A DNA stretch of 44,173 bases from Bacteroides sp. (GTDB taxonomy: Bacteria > Bacteroidota > Bacteroidia > Bacteroidales > Bacteroidaceae). This document shows, piece by piece, positions 15,037 through 24,615 of the stretch. Position 1 is the first letter of the stretch. Every line of letters begins with the position of its first letter. Below the pieces are notes generated by a model. The model was given only the letters and a program-made list of their open reading frames with translations, was not told the DNA's origin and searched no databases. The translations under genes and the position numbers were made by a program. The stretch lies in NCBI GenBank assembly GCA_030151635.1, contig JASLDF010000014.1, positions 1-44,173 on the forward strand. The letters run 5' to 3'.

Positions 15037-17673
15037 TTATTTAAGACCAGCCAATTCAATAATTTTCTCAACAGCTTCTCCAAGTTTATCTGCGTTTTTA
15101 CCACCTGCAGTAGCAAAGTGAGCTTGACCACCGCCGCCACCTTGGATTAGTTTAGCAGCTTCTCTAACTAGATTACCAGCTTTAAGTCCAGATTCAACTA
15201 AATCTTTACTCATCATAACTGTTAGCATTGGTTTTCCACTATCGATGTCAACAATACCAGATACAAATAGTAAATGTTCTGTAATCTCACCTTGAAGTTG
15301 GAAAGCTATATTTTTGATAACATTAGCAGGGAGTTCAATTTCTTTACTTACGTATCGAATCAATTTAACGCCATTAATGTTTTCAATGTTCTTGATTAAT
15401 CGAGCTTTAAGATTAGCCTCTTTTTCTTTTACATACCCTTCAACTTGGCTTTTCAATCCCTCATTTTCATCAATAAACTTACGGATTGTGCTAATCAAGT
15501 CAGGAGTGTTGTTGAATAAATCTTTTAGGCTAGCTAATGTATCTTCAACATGATACATCATTTCTTCAACTTTGTTACCCGTAACGGCTTCAATACGACG
15601 GATGCCAGAAGCAATAGAGCTTTCTGAGATAATCTTAAACATACCTATTGAACCGGTTGCAGATACATGAGTACCACCACAAAATTCAATAGAATCACAG
15701 AATTGGATTACACGTACTTCTTCGCCATACTTTTCTCCAAATAGAGCGATAGCACCTAAATCTCTAGCTTCTTGAATAGGAATGTTTCTGTATTCAGTTA
15801 ACTGAATATTTTGACGAATCCTATCGTTGATAATTCTTTCAATCTCGCGGACCTCTTCACTTGTCACTTTTTGGAAATGCGAGAAGTCAAAACGAAGTAG
15901 CTCAGGGTTAACAAGTGAACCTTTTTGTTCAACATGATCGCCTAAAACTTCTCGTAGAGCTTGGTCTAGTAAGTGAGTAGCCGAGTGATTAGCGGCAGAT
16001 GCGTTACGCTTATCGGTATCGACACAAGCCATAAATGTTCCATTCAAGTTTTTTGGTAACTTGTCTGTAATGTGCATTGCAAGGTTGTTTTCTTTTTTAG
16101 TGTCGATAACTTCAATTGTTTCGTCCTCACTAACAAGAACACCAACATCACCTACTTGACCACCACTTTCTGCATAGAAAGGTGTGTTTTCAAGAACGAC
16201 TTGGAAATATGTTTTTTTCTTTTGTTTTACTTCACGGTAGCGTAAGATTGCAGTTTCGTATTCAGTGAAATCGTATCCAACAAATTCCGAAGTTCCAGGC
16301 TTAATTTCAATCCAGTCTGATGCTTCAATTGAAGCTGCATTTCTGGCTCTGTCTTTTTGTTGTTGCATCTCAGCATTGAAACCTTCTATATCTGCACTCA
16401 TGTTGTGCTCTCTAAGAATCAACTCTGTCAAGTCAAGAGGGAAACCATAAGTATCATATAGTGTAAATGTTTCATGTCCACTAATGATTGTCTCGCCTTT
16501 AGAACGTGCATCTTCCATTGTTTTATCTAGCAATTGAATACCTGTTTCTAAAGTATGTAGGAAAGATTCCTCTTCTTCCATGATAACTTTCTCAATCAAA
16601 GTTTTTTGAGAGATAAGTTCAGGGTAAGATTCTCCCATGCTGTCATTCAGTATAGGAAGCAATTTGTACATAAATGCACTTCTTTGTCCAAGGAATGTAT
16701 ATCCATAACGAACCGCTCTACGAAGAATACGTCTAATAACATAACCAGCCTTAGCATTTGAAGGTAATTGACCATCTGCGATAGAGAATGCAATTGTACG
16801 AATGTGATCCGAAATTACACGCATTGCGATATCTTTTTGGATATCTGCACCATATTTAGTGTTTGCTAGCTCAGCAATCTTTTTGATAAGGGGTTGGAAA
16901 ACATCGGTGTCATAGTTAGATGTTGTTCCTTGTAAAGCCATACATAGACGTTCAAATCCCATACCAGTATCAATTACATGGTGTGGAAGATTTACTAGTT
17001 CTCCATTAGCTTTACGATTATATTGCATAAATACAAGGTTCCAAATTTCAACTACCTGAGGGTGGTCGTGGTTAACCAATGTACTGCCATCAATGGCTTT
17101 TCTTTCTTCGTCAGATCTAAGGTCTATGTGAATCTCAGAACAAGGTCCACAAGGTCCTGTATCTCCCATTTCCCAGAAGTTATCATGTTTATTACCATTG
17201 ATAATTCTAGCTTCAGGAAGATATTGTCCCCATAGCTTAGCGGCTTCTTCATCACGTTCTAGCTTTTCTTCTGGGCTACCTTCAAATATAGTGGCATAAA
17301 GTCTGTTTGAATCAATCTTAAGAACATCAACAAGGTATTCCCATGCCCAGTTAATGGCTTCTGTTTTGAAGTAATCACCAAATGACCAGTTTCCAAGCAT
17401 CTCAAACATGGTGTGGTGGTATGTGTCATGACCTACTTCTTCGAGGTCATTGTGCTTACCACTTACACGTAAACATTTTTGGGAATCGGCAACTCTTTTG
17501 TATTTGGCGGGTTTATTACCTAAGATAATATCTTTAAACTGATTCATCCCTGCATTTGTAAACATTAATGTAGGGTCATCTTTAATAACCATTGGTGCTG
17601 AAGGAACAATTTGATGTCCCTTAGACTCAAAGAATGTCTTGAAAGATTCTCTAATTTCTTTTGCCGTCATCAT
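15037..17673 (-). CDS. alaS: Alanyl-tRNA synthetase
   Basis: An 878-residue class II synthetase that charges tRNA-Ala and edits mischarged Ser/Gly. In order: catalytic domain with FESKGHQIVPSAPMV and PTLMFTNAGMNQFKD, and tRNA-recognition region (about 1-460); editing domain with NHSATHLLDQAL (HxxxH zinc ligands) and EFCGGTHVSATG (about 560-680); C-Ala domain ending with GGGGGQAHFATAGGKN. Length is standard. The start at 17673 (MMTAKEIRES) has a second ATG directly after it, and either is usable. Convergent with the helicase gene and divergent from the MerR gene. Confidence 0.97.
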   Translation of the reverse strand: MMTAKEIRESFKTFFESKGHQIVPSAPMVIKDDPTLMFTNAGMNQFKDIILGNKPAKYKRVADSQKCLRVSGKHNDLEEVGHDTYHHTMFEMLGNWSFGDYFKTEAINWAWEYLVDVLKIDSNRLYATIFEGSPEEKLERDEEAAKLWGQYLPEARIINGNKHDNFWEMGDTGPCGPCSEIHIDLRSDEERKAIDGSTLVNHDHPQVVEIWNLVFMQYNRKANGELVNLPHHVIDTGMGFERLCMALQGTTSNYDTDVFQPLIKKIAELANTKYGADIQKDIAMRVISDHIRTIAFSIADGQLPSNAKAGYVIRRILRRAVRYGYTFLGQRSAFMYKLLPILNDSMGESYPELISQKTLIEKVIMEEEESFLHTLETGIQLLDKTMEDARSKGETIISGHETFTLYDTYGFPLDLTELILREHNMSADIEGFNAEMQQQKDRARNAASIEASDWIEIKPGTSEFVGYDFTEYETAILRYREVKQKKKTYFQVVLENTPFYAESGGQVGDVGVLVSEDETIEVIDTKKENNLAMHITDKLPKNLNGTFMACVDTDKRNASAANHSATHLLDQALREVLGDHVEQKGSLVNPELLRFDFSHFQKVTSEEVREIERIINDRIRQNIQLTEYRNIPIQEARDLGAIALFGEKYGEEVRVIQFCDSIEFCGGTHVSATGSIGMFKIISESSIASGIRRIEAVTGNKVEEMMYHVEDTLASLKDLFNNTPDLISTIRKFIDENEGLKSQVEGYVKEKEANLKARLIKNIENINGVKLIRYVSKEIELPANVIKNIAFQLQGEITEHLLFVSGIVDIDSGKPMLTVMMSKDLVESGLKAGNLVREAAKLIQGGGGGQAHFATAGGKNADKLGEAVEKIIELAGLK

Positions 17674-17725
17674 ATAAATTTATAACTCTATCCTTGAGGT
17701 TAATATTCGTCTTAAAAAGGATACG

Positions 17726-17733
17726 CAAAGATA
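17726..17733 (-). promoter_or_regulatory. -7 box upstream of alaS
   Basis: TATCTTTG on the minus strand, 53 bp upstream of the alaS start, matches TAnnTTTG. No clear -33 is seen. Confidence 0.5.
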
Positions 17734-17908
17734 GTTTGATTTTATTATTTTTGTTCGATAAAAGGGCAATAAATTACGACTTGGATTGAGGTCTAGGACT
17801 CTAAATTCAAGTTATGCACTTTTAAAATAGCCAATTGAGCTAAAATAATTATATATTTACACAAAATAGAATATTTTCAATTAAAAGTACTAAAAAGTCA
17901 TCAAAACT

Positions 17909-18259
17909 ATGGATACTAGTGATAAATCATCAAACCAAAAGTTATATTCTTCTATATCAGAAGTAGCTGATATATTGGGTGTTAAAACTAGTACGTTGAG
18001 GTATTGGGAAGAACAAATATCTATTTTGGCACCTAAAAAGAATGCAAATGGAGTACGTTTTTATACCGAAAAAGACATACAAATAGCTCGCTCCATTCAG
18101 AATTTAGTCAAAGATAAGGGCATGACTTTATCTGGTGCAGATAAATATATTGCTAAAGAACAAGCAAAGATTGTTGTGCATGACGAAGTTCTACAGCGTC
18201 TTGAATTTGTAAAAAAAGAATTAACAAGTTTATTGGATGAGCTAAATAGACCTCATTAA
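17909..18259 (+). CDS. MerR-family transcriptional regulator
   Basis: A 116-residue DNA-binding protein. The winged HTH is at about residues 13-80: SSISEVADILGVKTSTLRYW is the MerR helix-turn-helix and GVRFYTEKDIQIARSIQNLV the wing and helix. A short C-terminal helix (HDEVLQRLEFVKKELTSLLD) would form the dimer coiled coil. There is no separate ligand-binding domain and no Cys pair, so a metal sensor role is unlikely. In Bacteroidota this small MerR commonly stands near alaS/rel; its targets are not evident here. Its stop overlaps the convergent rel stop by 4 bp. Confidence 0.85.
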   Translation: MDTSDKSSNQKLYSSISEVADILGVKTSTLRYWEEQISILAPKKNANGVRFYTEKDIQIARSIQNLVKDKGMTLSGADKYIAKEQAKIVVHDEVLQRLEFVKKELTSLLDELNRPH

Positions 18260-20499
18260 TCTTCTACACGCACAGCCTGTTTTACACCTGGAATACGTCT
18301 AAATTTTAGACAAATATCATTTAATTCTTCCGTGTTTTTAAGCATCACTTCTATTTTACCTTCAAAAATACCATCAGTAGTAGAGAAGCCTATTCCCTTA
18401 ATATTAAGTCGCATTTGCTTAAAAATAGCTTCTGTTACTTCGTTAAGTAAACCTATACGGTCAATTCCTTTTACAAAAATAGGCACTAAGAATTCATTAG
18501 TACTATTTCTTTCCCAATCAGTAGCAAGAATTCGTTCTCCAAAGGAACTTTTAAGTCTGGTTGCAACAGGGCATTGGCGTTTGTGTATAAATAGCTTACG
18601 ATCCTCATCAAAATAACCTAGTACAGGATCTCCTGGTATTGGATTACAGCAAGTAGAAAGTTGATAAGTTAGATTTAAATCCTCAGGTTTTAACAAGAAG
18701 GTTTCTTTCTTGTTGATATCTTTAGATAATGGCTTAACCTCTGGATGTTCTTCTGTTTTTGATGATTTACCAAGAGCAAAGTTCAAATATTTTTTCCAAC
18801 CAGGAATTGGTTTTCCAAGTAATTTGTCTTTATCAATATCTGCCAATTGGATCTCTCCAGAGCCAATTGCATAGGTTAGCTTTTCTTTGGTGTTGTAACT
18901 TGAAAGTCGCAACATTTTATCTAAGTTACTTTGGTCAAATTTTAATTCTAACTCATTAAAAAAGTTTATTAAAGCCTCCTCACCTATGTTTTGAAGGTTT
19001 TTATTTTGCTTTTTAAAATAGGTTGTAATTTCAGTTCTTGCTTTAGCTGTAGTCGCTATTTTTTCCCAATAAGGCTCTACACGAATCTGCTGAGCTGATA
19101 GAATTTCAATTTGGTCACCACTTTCCAGCTTATGGCTTAATGGCACGAGCTTATGATTCACTTTAGCACCAATGCAACGTAATCCTAAATCGGTGTGCAA
19201 GGCAAAAGCAAAGTCTAATGCCGTACAGTTTTGGGGCATAGTCTTGATATCGCCTTTGGGTGTAAATACCATTATTTCGGACGAGAAAAGGTTTAGTTTA
19301 ATTGTGTCTAAAAAGTCCATAGCATCAGGCTGTGGGTCATCTAGAATTTCTTTAATAGTACGCAACCATTTCTCCAATTCACCTTCGTCTTCACTACCTC
19401 CACCTTCTTTATATTTCCAGTGTGCAGCAAACCCTTGTTCGGCAATATCATTCATCCGTTCACTACGAATTTGCACTTCAATCCATTGGCCATTATTCCC
19501 CATTAGAGTAACATGAAGTGCTTGATATCCGTTTGCTTTAGGATGGCTAACCCAGTCGCGAAGCCTATCTGGGTGCGACTTATATATCTTTGAGATTCCG
19601 ACATAAATGTCGAAACAGTTATTCAGTTCTTCTTCTCGCCCTCTTGGTTCAAATATAATTCGTACAGCAAGAATGTCGAATATTTCTTCAAAAGGAATAT
19701 GCTTAGTTTGCATTTTCCTCCAGATAGAATAGATTGATTTTATGCGAGCAATCATTCTATATTTGATGCCCATCTGATCTAATCTTTGTTGGATAGGAGT
19801 TGTAAAGTCTTGGAATACCTTGTCGCGTTTAGCAGCAGTCTCTTCCAACTTCTCCTCAATCATTTTATACTCTTCGGGATGTTCGTATTTGAAGCTTAGA
19901 TTCTCTAGTTCTGTTTTGATACGGTTTAAACCTAATCTATTTGCCATGGGGGCATATAAATATAAAGTTTCGCCAGCAATTTTAAACTGCTTACTTGGTA
20001 GCATTGAGCCTAAAGTACGCATGTTATGAAGTCTATCTGCTATCTTAATCAGAATAACACGGATATCATCCGACATCGTAAGAAGGAGCTTCTTGAAATT
20101 TTCAGCTTGTGCAGATGCACGGTCGCCAAAGATGCCACCAGATATCTTTGTAAGCCCATCTACGATTTGTGCTATCTTAGGACCAAAGATATTTGAAATG
20201 TCTTCTACGGTGTAATCTGTGTCTTCGACAACGTCATGTAGTAGGGCAGAACAGATAGAAGTTGAGCCTAAACCGATTTCATTACAAACGATTTTAGCTA
20301 CAGAAATAGGGTGCATAATGTAAGGTTCTCCCGATCTTCTTCGGATTCCTTTATGTGCATCTTTTGCAAAATTAAACGCCTTAGTAATAATCTCAATTTT
20401 CTTTCTGTGCTTTGTTGATAAATAATCATTCAAAAGCTCCTGGAAAGCTGCCTGGATCATTACCTCTTCTGCCTTTTCTTTTTCAGTTAACATATTCAT
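18256..20499 (-). CDS. rel: Bifunctional (p)ppGpp synthetase/hydrolase
   Basis: A 747-residue long RSH protein that makes and degrades (p)ppGpp in the stringent response. Domains in order: HD hydrolase (about 50-200) with RRRSGEPYIMHP, ALLHDVVEDTDYT and IKIADRLHNMRTL intact; synthetase (about 230-370) with IARIKSIYSIWRKMQTKHIP and HPKANGYQALHVTLMG; TGS (about 415-475, VFTPKGDIKTMPQNCTALDF); a helical and zinc-finger-like region with TCCNPIPGDPVLGYF; and a C-terminal ACT domain. The intact HD suggests it can hydrolyse as well as synthesise. Expressed from its own promoter just after mltD. Confidence 0.95.
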   Translation of the reverse strand: MNMLTEKEKAEEVMIQAAFQELLNDYLSTKHRKKIEIITKAFNFAKDAHKGIRRRSGEPYIMHPISVAKIVCNEIGLGSTSICSALLHDVVEDTDYTVEDISNIFGPKIAQIVDGLTKISGGIFGDRASAQAENFKKLLLTMSDDIRVILIKIADRLHNMRTLGSMLPSKQFKIAGETLYLYAPMANRLGLNRIKTELENLSFKYEHPEEYKMIEEKLEETAAKRDKVFQDFTTPIQQRLDQMGIKYRMIARIKSIYSIWRKMQTKHIPFEEIFDILAVRIIFEPRGREEELNNCFDIYVGISKIYKSHPDRLRDWVSHPKANGYQALHVTLMGNNGQWIEVQIRSERMNDIAEQGFAAHWKYKEGGGSEDEGELEKWLRTIKEILDDPQPDAMDFLDTIKLNLFSSEIMVFTPKGDIKTMPQNCTALDFAFALHTDLGLRCIGAKVNHKLVPLSHKLESGDQIEILSAQQIRVEPYWEKIATTAKARTEITTYFKKQNKNLQNIGEEALINFFNELELKFDQSNLDKMLRLSSYNTKEKLTYAIGSGEIQLADIDKDKLLGKPIPGWKKYLNFALGKSSKTEEHPEVKPLSKDINKKETFLLKPEDLNLTYQLSTCCNPIPGDPVLGYFDEDRKLFIHKRQCPVATRLKSSFGERILATDWERNSTNEFLVPIFVKGIDRIGLLNEVTEAIFKQMRLNIKGIGFSTTDGIFEGKIEVMLKNTEELNDICLKFRRIPGVKQAVRVED

Positions 20500-20522
20500 T
20501 TAATTATGCAATTAGATATTCA

Positions 20523-20552
20523 CAAAAGTATAAAAACTAACAGATTATGCAA
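20523..20552 (-). promoter_or_regulatory. Promoter of rel
   Basis: On the minus strand, TTG (20550-20552) is followed after 19 bp by TACTTTTG (20523-20530), a full Bacteroidota -33/-7 match 23 bp upstream of the rel start. It lies in the short gap after mltD. Confidence 0.75.
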
Positions 20553-20559
20553 CTCAATC

Positions 20560-21798
20560 TTATTTTATTATTTTGAGTGTTTTGCCTGCAGCAATATTAT
20601 TGCCTTTTATGCCATTCCACTTTCTAAGATTTGGTACGCTAACTTTGAATTTACGAGCAATTTCTGATAAGGTATCACCACTTTTAATTTTGTAGTATAC
20701 AGTGCCTTTAGTAGGGTAGGTAGCCTCTTTAATGGCTACAATCTTTCTTTTAGAGAATAAGTCTTGGCGTTGATAATTATAAATAGACTCTTGATTCTCA
20801 ATATATGTAGCAACCGAGTTATACGGCAAGCGTAGTGTGTATAAATGAGTATTACCAGGAATAATGTCGTGTTTATATTGAGGATTCAAGCTTCTAAGTT
20901 CTTCAACTTGTACATTACAGAACGCACTGATTTGATTGAAGTGAATATCTTGTGCTACTTGAATTGTATCAGTTACGACAGGTAGTGTAGCTGCAGCAGG
21001 ACAAATTTCATGCTCACAGTAGTAAGTCATTATATAATTAACAGCGATAAAAGCTGGAATGTACCCTCTAGTTTCACGTGGTAAATAATGATATATTGCC
21101 CAATAATCTTTTGCTCCGCCAGCCCTACGTATTGCTTTATTTACGTTACCCGGTCCACAGTTATAAGCTGCGATAACTAAATTCCAATCGTTGTAGATTG
21201 CATATAAATCATTTAGAAAACGTGCAGCTGCCCAACTCGATTTAATTGGATCTCTGCGTTCGTCAACCATACTATTGGTTTCTAGTCCATATTCTTTACC
21301 CGTAACAAGCATAAATTGCCATAAACCAGATGCACCAGCTCTTGAGGTTACACTTGGATTAAGTGCAGATTCTACCACGGGAAGATATTTTAATTCATTT
21401 GGTACTCCGTATGCATCCAATGCTTCTTCAAAAATTGGCATGTAAAAATTTGAAGATGAAAGCATAATTGAAACTTGATTTCTTAATTTGCCTGCATATA
21501 CATCAATAAACTTGCGTACAACATCGTTATATGGAAATTCCAAGACGGTTGGAATACGTGATAAACGATCAATGTAGACAGAGTCTGGAAAATATGGATT
21601 TGTTGGTGAAGTTACGCAGTCGCTTGTAATACTAACATATTGTTTTGTTTTCCAATCGTTAAGTAAACTGTCTATTGACCAGATCATGCTCTCTGGGATA
21701 TCAATTGATTCGTTAAGGTTCTTGTCGTATGTGTTTTGTGCTGCTACGTTAATAGTTAAGCTGGTAATAAACATTACCATTAATACTATTTTTCTCAT
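20560..21798 (-). CDS. mltD: MltD-like lytic transglycosylase with LysM domain
   Basis: A 412-residue exported peptidoglycan lytic enzyme. A signal peptide (about 1-20, ending VAAQ) precedes an SLT/goose-lysozyme-like domain at about 100-260, with the catalytic Glu in PVVESALNPSVTSRAGASGL and WQFMLVTGKEYG. NLVIAAYNCGPGNVNKAIRR is the second family signature. A single LysM repeat at the C-terminus (about 366-411, YYKIKSGDTLSEIARKFKVS) binds peptidoglycan. E. coli MltD has two LysM repeats and is a lipoprotein; here there is one and no lipobox. Last gene of the parA-parB-DUF5683-mltD cluster, 18 bp after DUF5683. Confidence 0.9.
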   Translation of the reverse strand: MRKIVLMVMFITSLTINVAAQNTYDKNLNESIDIPESMIWSIDSLLNDWKTKQYVSITSDCVTSPTNPYFPDSVYIDRLSRIPTVLEFPYNDVVRKFIDVYAGKLRNQVSIMLSSSNFYMPIFEEALDAYGVPNELKYLPVVESALNPSVTSRAGASGLWQFMLVTGKEYGLETNSMVDERRDPIKSSWAAARFLNDLYAIYNDWNLVIAAYNCGPGNVNKAIRRAGGAKDYWAIYHYLPRETRGYIPAFIAVNYIMTYYCEHEICPAAATLPVVTDTIQVAQDIHFNQISAFCNVQVEELRSLNPQYKHDIIPGNTHLYTLRLPYNSVATYIENQESIYNYQRQDLFSKRKIVAIKEATYPTKGTVYYKIKSGDTLSEIARKFKVSVPNLRKWNGIKGNNIAAGKTLKIIK

Positions 21799-21816
21799 AG
21801 ATATGTGTCTCTAATC

Positions 21817-22635
21817 TTAGAATGTTAGTTTACATTGAATACCAACATTATTATTACTAATTTTATTATTCGTGTTGTCCGATTTAAACATAATCGGTTC
21901 TATTCTTAAGCTAAGGTCTGGCGAAATATCAAAGTTAGATAACTCCGCATCTACATACGCATCAATAATAGATAATGCATATACACCAATAAAGGCTATG
22001 ATACTCAAGTCTCTATATCTTCTAAAACGATCTTTTCTATTTTTCAATAAGCTTTCTAATCTAGATTGGTCAATCGAAGCGTTAGGAGGCAATAGTTCTA
22101 AGTAACTATTCGTGTTTGGATTACCATCTAAAAGGTCTCTATATGCTTGTGCATAGTCTTTATACATGGTGTTATTCCAATTTAGAGCGTATGCACAGCC
22201 AGCAAACCCTCCATATATAATAGGAAGTTTCCAATATTTTTTATTGTAAATTTGTCCGCCACCAGGGAATACAATTGCATACCAAGTTGCCTTTGTAGGG
22301 TTTGGTCTCCATTGATTAACGAATTTTTTAGAGTGGTCTACTTTAGGCTCTAAAGCTTTGGTCTGCTTGTTTAATTCGTCTAGCTTTTGTTTGTTGCTAA
22401 CCTGAATACTATCACGTTGCGTTTGCTCAATATTAGATTCACGAATAGCTTCCAATGTCTCATTAGTCACTGGAACTTGAAGTGTATCTATAGGTTGAGT
22501 TGTTTCGATATTAACCATCTCTACTTCTTTCAACCCATTTGTTTGAGCTAATACTCCGAAGCAATTGCAACCGAAAAGTATTAATATAATGCCTGTTTTC
22601 AGGCTTCGTCTAAATAAGCGATTTGCTTTATTCAT
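21817..22635 (-). CDS. DUF5683 domain protein
   Basis: A 272-residue envelope protein with an N-terminal signal-like helix (about 13-31, TGIILILFGCNCFGVLAQ). A charged linker follows, then the DUF5683 region (about 110-230) with PTKATWYAIVFPGGGQIYNK, KLPIIYGGFAGCAYALNWNN and IIAFIGVYALSIIDAYVDAE. The hydrophobic segments suggest two or three short membrane helices. The family is confined mostly to Bacteroidota, has no assigned function and typically sits between parB and mltD. It begins directly after the parB stop (TAAATG), so translation is probably coupled. Confidence 0.85.
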   Translation of the reverse strand: MNKANRLFRRSLKTGIILILFGCNCFGVLAQTNGLKEVEMVNIETTQPIDTLQVPVTNETLEAIRESNIEQTQRDSIQVSNKQKLDELNKQTKALEPKVDHSKKFVNQWRPNPTKATWYAIVFPGGGQIYNKKYWKLPIIYGGFAGCAYALNWNNTMYKDYAQAYRDLLDGNPNTNSYLELLPPNASIDQSRLESLLKNRKDRFRRYRDLSIIAFIGVYALSIIDAYVDAELSNFDISPDLSLRIEPIMFKSDNTNNKISNNNVGIQCKLTF

Positions 22636-23511
22636 TTATTTTAATGAATCAAAAATTTCAATAATGCGTTCTAAGTCCTCTTCATTACTAAAAGGAATAC
22701 TAATTTTACCTTTTCCTTTAGAACTGCAAGTTAGCTGAACTTTTGTATTGAAGAAACCTGAAAGATGTTGTTTAAGGATATTAAACTCTTCAGGTAGCTT
22801 TTGTGAGCTTGTTTCGCCTTTTTTAAGCGGAGCATCCCCAGATAAGAGTTCTTTCACAACTTCTTCTACTTTACGCACAGAATAGTGATTCTTCTTAATT
22901 TCTAGCAAAAGTTTGATTTGTAGTTTAGGATCTTCAAGAGGCAATAATGCTCTAGCATGGCCCATGTCTATCTCTCTCTTTTGAAGTGCTACTTGGATAG
23001 GAGCTGGAAGTTTAAGCAGACGTACATAGTTTGCGATTGTAGCTCTTTTCTTACCTACTCGTTCACTAAGTCGTTCTTGTGTTAGGCTATATTCCTCAAT
23101 TAAATGCTGATAAGCCAATGCAACCTCTAGTGCATTCAAGTCTTCACGTTGAATGTTTTCAATCAGTGCCATTTCAAGCACGTTTTCATCGCTTGCTTTT
23201 CTAATGTAGGCAGGGATAGATTTTAAACCTGCCATTTGAGAAGCTCTAAATCGTCTTTCTCCAGCTATAATTTGGTAGTGGTGTTCAGAAAGCTCTCTTA
23301 AAGTAATGGGTTGAATAATCCCTATTTCTTTAATAGAAGCAGCCAATTCCTCTAACGCTTCGCTTTTAAACTCACGTCTAGGTTGATTGGGGTTGACCGA
23401 AATTTGAGAAATTTCAATTTCATTAATCGAAGAAGAACCTTCGGTTTTAATTTCGTCCATTGAAAGAAGAGCATCTAAACCTCTTCCTAAAGCATTCCTT
23501 TTCTGTGCCAT
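22636..23511 (-). CDS. parB: Chromosome-partitioning protein ParB
   Basis: A 291-residue CTP-dependent DNA clamp that loads at parS and spreads to organise the origin region. The start MAQKRNALGRGLDALL is typical and includes the LGRGLDALL element that contacts ParA. The N-terminal domain has IGIIQPITLRE, the CTP-binding arginine patch GERRFRASQMAGL and ENIQREDLNALE. The HTH (about 150-200) includes LSERVGKKRATIANYVRLLK and GHARALLPLEDP. A C-terminal dimerisation domain follows. It lies 1 bp downstream of parA and is first to DUF5683. Confidence 0.95.
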   Translation of the reverse strand: MAQKRNALGRGLDALLSMDEIKTEGSSSINEIEISQISVNPNQPRREFKSEALEELAASIKEIGIIQPITLRELSEHHYQIIAGERRFRASQMAGLKSIPAYIRKASDENVLEMALIENIQREDLNALEVALAYQHLIEEYSLTQERLSERVGKKRATIANYVRLLKLPAPIQVALQKREIDMGHARALLPLEDPKLQIKLLLEIKKNHYSVRKVEEVVKELLSGDAPLKKGETSSQKLPEEFNILKQHLSGFFNTKVQLTCSSKGKGKISIPFSNEEDLERIIEIFDSLK

Positions 23512-23512
23512 A

Positions 23513-24295
23513 TCACTTCTTTACTTTTGAATTTTTTTTGATCAACTCTTGTGCTAAAGCTAAATAGTTTTTAGCACCAGTTGAGTCAGCATCATATAAA
23601 ATTGTAGGTAGTCCATAACTAGGAGCTTCACTCAACTTTACATTTCGTTGGATAATAGTATTAAAAACGAGTTCTTGGAAATGTTTCTTCACCTCATCTA
23701 GAATCTGTTTAGCCTGTCTTAATCTAACATCATACATGGTTAGTAAGAAGCCTTCAATCTCTAAGTCTGGGTTTAACCTAGATTTGATAATCTTGATTGT
23801 GTTTAGTAATTTACTAATACCTTCAAGTGCAAAATATTCAGCTTGTACAGGAATGATTATAGAATCGGCAGCTGTTAAAGCATTAACCGTAATCAAGCCC
23901 AATGATGGAGAACAATCAATAAAGATATAATCATACCTGTCCTTTAGCGGTGTAATGATCTCTTTAAGTATTCGTTCTCGGTTATTAAGACTAAGCATCT
24001 CTATCTCCGCACCCACAAGATCTATGTGTGAAGAAATAACTTGTAGTGTTTCAATCTCAGTATTGAGAATGGCATCTTCAATATTATACTTGTCTCGTTC
24101 AACAATACATTCATAGATACTAGGAGCCGATTGTTTCATTGTAACGCCTAAGCCAGAGGTGGCGTTTGCCTGAGGGTCGGCATCAATAACTAATACCTTT
24201 TTCTCTAAAGTGGCAAGAGAAGCCGCTAAGTTTATAGTTGTAGTTGTTTTACCAACTCCCCCTTTCTGGTTAGCTAAAGTTATAATTTTTCCCAT
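23513..24295 (-). CDS. parA: Chromosome-partitioning ATPase ParA (Soj)
   Basis: A 260-residue deviant Walker ATPase that moves ParB-parS complexes. The start MGKIITLANQKGGVGKTTTT holds the KGGVGKTT motif with its signature Lys. VIDADPQANATSGLG and YDYIFIDCSPSLGLITVNAL are the Walker A'/B motifs, and PVQAEYFALEGISKLLNTI is a further family mark. It has no N-terminal HTH, so it is of the chromosomal Soj type. First gene of the leftward cluster. Confidence 0.96.
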   Translation of the reverse strand: MGKIITLANQKGGVGKTTTTINLAASLATLEKKVLVIDADPQANATSGLGVTMKQSAPSIYECIVERDKYNIEDAILNTEIETLQVISSHIDLVGAEIEMLSLNNRERILKEIITPLKDRYDYIFIDCSPSLGLITVNALTAADSIIIPVQAEYFALEGISKLLNTIKIIKSRLNPDLEIEGFLLTMYDVRLRQAKQILDEVKKHFQELVFNTIIQRNVKLSEAPSYGLPTILYDADSTGAKNYLALAQELIKKNSKVKK

Positions 24296-24459
24296 ATCAA
24301 GTTAATCAATTTATTCAGCGAAATAAGTTATAATACACAAGAAAACCTTGAAAAAAAGAAAGACATTCTCTTTTCTGTTGATAAATTAGCCTTAATGTTT
24401 ATAACTTACGGTTTAGGTTATGTTCTTTTTTCAAAATACATTGTACTTTACAATTCTAG

Positions 24460-24467
24460 CAAATATA
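24460..24467 (-). promoter_or_regulatory. -7 box upstream of parA
   Basis: TATATTTG on the minus strand, about 165 bp upstream of parA. No good -33. It is the best match on this strand between the two genes. Confidence 0.4.
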
Positions 24468-24580
24468 CTAATATATTTCGATAGAATGTTCATTTTTGTT
24501 TACATTGACACTTGTGGCAGATGTGTTTAGTTTAAATCTCTTAAAAAATATTTCTATACAGCTGTTCGAGATAAAAATTT

Positions 24581-24588
24581 TATATTTG
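24581..24588 (+). promoter_or_regulatory. -7 box upstream of surE
   Basis: TATATTTG, 28 bp upstream of the surE start, matches TAnnTTTG. No -33 at the usual distance. Confidence 0.5.
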
Positions 24589-24615
24589 TTCTTTATCTCA
24601 TTTAAATTATGAATT

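Larger units (their letters stand above)
24296..24615. other. Divergent promoter region between parA and surE
   Basis: No gene is seen in these 320 bp. They hold a -7 box for each direction (minus 24460-24467, plus 24581-24588), leaving parA with a leader of roughly 160 nt. The leader is A/T-rich with no strong hairpin. A single DnaA-box-like TGTTGATAA lies at 24376-24384. Confidence 0.6.

Noticed and set aside
24376..24384. DnaA-box-like TGTTGATAA near parA
   Set aside because: A single relaxed match without a cluster or an unwinding region; expected by chance in AT-rich DNA, so not called an origin.
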